From Desulfovibrio sp. (GTDB lineage Bacteria; Desulfobacterota; Desulfovibrionia; Desulfovibrionales; Desulfovibrionaceae), in assembly GCF_019424165.1 (NCBI RefSeq), contig NZ_JAHZAA010000059.1, forward strand, positions 1-7,833: 7,833 nt of DNA. Reading direction: 5' to 3'. The notes beneath the pieces are model-generated. The model had not been told where the DNA came from and did no database searches. It was given only the letters and a program-made list of their open reading frames with translations. Of this stretch, positions 5,429 through 7,833 are shown in pieces; position 1 is the first letter of the stretch, and each line of letters starts with the position of its first letter. A program made the translations under genes and the position numbers.

Positions 5429-6655
5429 ATGGCTATCGTAAACAGCAATTTTCTCAAGCTTCAGAGTAACTATCTTTTTGCGGATATCGCTCGCAAGGTT
5501 GCGGCGTTTAAGGATGCCAACCCTGACAGGCGCGTTATCAGCCTGGGCATAGGCGATGTTACACGTCCCTTGCCGCCATCTGTCATTCAGGCTTTGCACA
5601 AGGCCGTGGATGAAATGGGTGATGCTGCGCTTTTTCGCGGGTATGGTCCGGAACAGGGGTATGCTTTTTTGCGTGATGTCATTATGCAGTATGACTATAA
5701 GGCGCGTGGCGTTACCCTTGCCCCCGATGAAATATTCGTCAGCGATGGTGCGAAGCCCGATGTGGGAAATTTTCAGGAGCTTTTTGCTCAGGACAGCATT
5801 GTGGCAGTTACCGACCCTGTGTATCCGGTATATGTCGATTCCAATGTTATGGCAGGGCGCTCGGGCGAAATGAAGGACAAGCAATGGAGCAGAATTGTCT
5901 ATCTTCCATGCGTAAAAGAAAATGACTTCGTACCGGGCTTTCCTGCCACCCGACCGGATATAATCTATCTTTGTTACCCTAATAATCCTACAGGTACAGT
6001 GCTTTCACGCGCGGCCCTACAAGGATGGGTGGACTACGCCAGACGCGAGGGCTGCGTCATTTTGTATGATTCTGCCTATGAGGCTTTTATCACCGAAGCT
6101 GACATTCCTCACAGCATCTACGAGATTGATGGTGCGGAAGAGGTTGCGGTAGAATTTCGCAGTTTTTCAAAAACAGCCGGATTTACCGGCCTGCGTTGCG
6201 CCTATACCGTAGTACCCAAGGCTCTGCGCATCAGTGATGGCAAGAGCGGCTCCGTAAGCCTTAACGCGCTTTGGAATCGTCGCCAGTGCACCAAGTACAA
6301 CGGTTGCCCCTATATAGTGCAACGTGCCGCCGAAGCCGTGTATAGTGAACGGGGGCAAAGTGAAATCATGGGGATTATTGCAGGCTATCAGCGCAATGCC
6401 GCCATGCGGCGCACGGCGGGACGTGAAATGGGCTTTGCCGTATACGGCGGCGTGAATGCCCCCTATATCTGGGTACGTGTGCCTGACGACACAAATTCCT
6501 GGGGCTTTTTTGACAGGCTGCTGCAGCAGGCAGGGCTGGTCTGCACCCCGGGAGCAGGTTTCGGCATTTCGGGCGAGGGCTATGTGCGCCTGACGGCTTT
6601 CGGTTCACCTGAGGATACGGAAGAAGCCATACAGAGGCTACGCTCTTTGTGCTGA
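5429..6655 (+). CDS. dapL: LL-diaminopimelate aminotransferase DapL
   Basis: PLP-dependent class I/II aminotransferase that converts tetrahydrodipicolinate directly to LL-diaminopimelate with glutamate as amino donor, bypassing the succinylated (DapD-DapC-DapE) and acetylated routes. At 408 residues it fits the family (about 410). Visible features: the N-terminal LGIGDVTRPLP segment, RGYGPEQGY near residue 72, PNNPTG (184-189), YDSAYEAF (213-220) with cofactor-contacting D214 and Y217, and SFSKTAGFTG with Schiff-base lysine K248. R387 in YVRLTAFG is the conserved carboxylate-binding arginine. The neighbour dapF uses its product, which makes DapL more likely than a generic aspartate aminotransferase. 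AAGAGG (5418-5423) precedes the ATG by 5 nt. It ends before a strong terminator. Confidence 0.96.
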   Translation: MAIVNSNFLKLQSNYLFADIARKVAAFKDANPDRRVISLGIGDVTRPLPPSVIQALHKAVDEMGDAALFRGYGPEQGYAFLRDVIMQYDYKARGVTLAPDEIFVSDGAKPDVGNFQELFAQDSIVAVTDPVYPVYVDSNVMAGRSGEMKDKQWSRIVYLPCVKENDFVPGFPATRPDIIYLCYPNNPTGTVLSRAALQGWVDYARREGCVILYDSAYEAFITEADIPHSIYEIDGAEEVAVEFRSFSKTAGFTGLRCAYTVVPKALRISDGKSGSVSLNALWNRRQCTKYNGCPYIVQRAAEAVYSERGQSEIMGIIAGYQRNAAMRRTAGREMGFAVYGGVNAPYIWVRVPDDTNSWGFFDRLLQQAGLVCTPGAGFGISGEGYVRLTAFGSPEDTEEAIQRLRSLC

Positions 6656-6688
6656 TATTTTTAGCTTGATCGTAGAAAATGATTGAGG

Positions 6689-6714
6689 GCGGCGGAATGT
6701 CTGGCGTTCGCCGC
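6689..6714. repeat. GC-rich hairpin downstream of dapL
   Basis: GCGGCG (6689-6694) pairs with CGCCGC (6709-6714); adjacent AA and TT extend the stem after a one-base bulge. No T-run follows. It lies in the 3' untranslated part of dapL, before the main terminator, and could stabilise the transcript end. Confidence 0.4.
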
Positions 6715-6741
6715 GCAAGCCTCTCGGGTCTTGTTGTTTTG

Positions 6742-6788
6742 AACAGGGCGGGACAACGGTTATGCATTGTTGTCCTGCCCTGTTTTTT
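6742..6788 (+). terminator. intrinsic terminator of the dapF-dapL unit
   Basis: AACAGGGCGGGACAAC (6742-6757) pairs along all sixteen bases with GTTGTCCTGCCCTGTT (6769-6784), with a single G-U, around an 11-nt loop. It is followed directly by a run of T (6783-6788). This is a textbook Rho-independent terminator on the + strand, about 87 nt after the dapL stop. Confidence 0.92.
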
Positions 6789-6802
6789 AAGCGCATTTTA
6801 TG

Positions 6803-6814
6803 AAAACATGTTTT
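6803..6814. repeat. perfect 12-bp palindrome AAAACATGTTTT
   Basis: A perfect twelve-base palindrome lies in the 180-bp AT-rich gap between the two converging terminators. It has the form of a dimeric regulator site, but no promoter or gene start is near it, so it may be chance. Confidence 0.3.
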
Positions 6815-6969
6815 TGCTGCAATGCTGTTACGGCAACTGTGCCTTGTAATGCGTTAAAATCCGGCTGACTGGCGCAGGTTCTTATAATAGAAAAATCAGC
6901 AAGGTTATGAACAGCACTTTTTGTTGATCTTTTTCGGGCAAGCATGCCGGCAAGAGAGCGCATGCACAC

Positions 6970-7002
6970 AAAAAGCCGGAAACCCCGCAGGGCTTCCGGC
7001 TT
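6970..7002 (-). terminator. intrinsic terminator of gdhA
   Basis: AAGCCGGAA (6973-6981) pairs with TTCCGGCTT (6994-7002), with further CCC/GGG pairing inside. Read on the - strand the stem is followed by five T (complement of 6970-6974). It lies 29 nt beyond the gdhA stop codon and is correctly oriented for it. Confidence 0.9.
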
Positions 7003-7031
7003 GCAAAAGACAGATCAAGAAAGCTCTGCCG

Positions 7032-7833
7032 TTATACTCCCTGAGCCACCATGGCGTTGGCGACCTTGCGAAAGCCGGCGATATTGGCGCCCATCACAAG
7101 GTTGCCGGGCTCTCCGAATTCTTTGGCCGTTTCAGCGGCGCTCATATAGATATTGCGCATGATTTCATGAAGCTTGTTGTCCACCTCTTCAAAAGACCAG
7201 CTTTGCATGCTGGCGTTCTGGGCCATTTCAAGCTGGCTGGTGGCAACGCCGCCGGCATTGGCTGCCTTGGCGGGGCCATAGCAGATGCCGGCTTTAAGAA
7301 AAGCATGCACCGCATCAAGGGTAGAGGGCATATTGGCCCCCTCGGCAACACACTGGCAGCCGTTGGCAAGCAGAACTTTGGCGTCTTCAAGGTTCAGTTC
7401 ATTCTGGGTCGCGCTGGGAAATGCCGCATAGCAGGGAACAGACCACACGGCATTGCGGCCGTCAGGGTATTCACTGGTCGGAGTATACACCGCGGAAGAA
7501 ACCAGCTCTGCGTAGCGGGTCAGGGATTCGCGCTCAACTTCCTTGACTTGCTTGAGCACATCGATGTTGATGCCTTCAGGGTCGTAAATCATGCCGCGTG
7601 AGTCAGAAACGGTAAGCGGGGTAGCTCCTACCTGATAAAGCTTTTCACAGCAGTAGATAGCTACGTTGCCCGCGCCGGATACAGCGCATTTTTTACCTTC
7701 CAGGCTTTGCCCCTTACCTTCAAGCATGCTCTGGGCAAAGTATACAGCACCATAACCGGTGGCCTCAGTGCGGGCCAGGGAGCCGCCGAACAGGGGATTT
7801 TTCCCTGTCAACACGCCTTCGTAGCTCTGGGTA
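7032..7833 (-). CDS. gdhA: NADP-type glutamate dehydrogenase, C-terminal part
   Basis: Reversible reductive amination of 2-oxoglutarate with ammonia to glutamate in the cytoplasm. The last 266 residues are in the window; the N-terminal half, with the catalytic lysines, lies beyond the right edge. Visible: TGKNPLFGGSLARTEATGYG at the domain junction, Rossmann loop VSGAGNVA, SDSRG after the second strand, the PSATQNEL and VAEGANMPST motifs, AANAGGVATSQLEMAQN, and the terminal NIAGFRKVANAMVAQGV. These match the hexameric NADP-dependent enzymes of the E. coli GdhA type (about 450 residues). Cofactor choice is inferred from family similarity. The frame is open to the window edge, so a GTG at 7814 is an internal valine codon and not a start. 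The gene converges on dapL and ends at its own terminator. Confidence 0.95.
   Translation of the reverse strand, partial: TQSYEGVLTGKNPLFGGSLARTEATGYGAVYFAQSMLEGKGQSLEGKKCAVSGAGNVAIYCCEKLYQVGATPLTVSDSRGMIYDPEGINIDVLKQVKEVERESLTRYAELVSSAVYTPTSEYPDGRNAVWSVPCYAAFPSATQNELNLEDAKVLLANGCQCVAEGANMPSTLDAVHAFLKAGICYGPAKAANAGGVATSQLEMAQNASMQSWSFEEVDNKLHEIMRNIYMSAAETAKEFGEPGNLVMGANIAGFRKVANAMVAQGV

Noticed and set aside
6883..6888. TATAAT as a promoter in the convergent gap
   Set aside because: No acceptable -35 element lies 16-18 bp upstream, and no gene follows on that strand before the end of gdhA.
6921..7601. 226-codon + strand open frame opposite gdhA
   Set aside because: It runs antisense through conserved glutamate dehydrogenase motifs and through the gdhA terminator; no plausible start or family.

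Overview
The window looks like a chromosomal nitrogen-assimilation and lysine/diaminopimelate block from a Gram-negative anaerobe, most likely a Desulfovibrio-type sulfate reducer. That assignment is an inference. It rests on moderate-GC genes set in very AT-rich spacers, a textbook sigma-54 promoter, a type III glutamine synthetase, and the diaminopimelate aminotransferase (DapL) route. No rRNA, tRNA, CRISPR, transposase or phage gene is visible.

Positions 1-387 hold no supportable gene. An AT-rich regulatory stretch carries a broken inverted repeat (118-169) and a near-consensus -24/-12 promoter (263-279). A leader of about 98 nt follows that can fold into four successive hairpins ahead of the amtB ribosome binding site. 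Then comes a probable operon on the + strand: amtB (ammonium channel), glnK (P-II signal protein) and glnN (glutamine synthetase III), with gaps of 18 and 54 nt. The P-II protein keeps the nucleotide-binding residues and the pore-plugging Arg47 but has Met instead of Tyr at position 51, the usual uridylylation site. Type III glutamine synthetases also lack the adenylylation loop of the enteric enzyme. Together these point to control by direct binding rather than by a GlnD/GlnE-type covalent cascade.

Positions 4198-4544 are non-coding and unusually rich in inverted repeats: a cluster of four hairpins at 4239-4443 and another hairpin just before dapF. A second + strand unit, dapF-dapL, makes LL- and meso-diaminopimelate for lysine and peptidoglycan. 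It ends at a strong intrinsic terminator (6742-6788).

On the - strand, the C-terminal part of an NADP-type glutamate dehydrogenase (gdhA) runs in from the right edge and ends at its own terminator (6970-7002), so the two units converge. The genes make metabolic sense together: AmtB brings in ammonium, GlnK senses status, GlnN and GdhA fix nitrogen into glutamine and glutamate, and DapL uses glutamate as amino donor. No clearly novel protein system is present. The points most worth following up are the Tyr51-less P-II beside a type III synthetase, the structured amtB leader, and the hairpin cluster between glnN and dapF.
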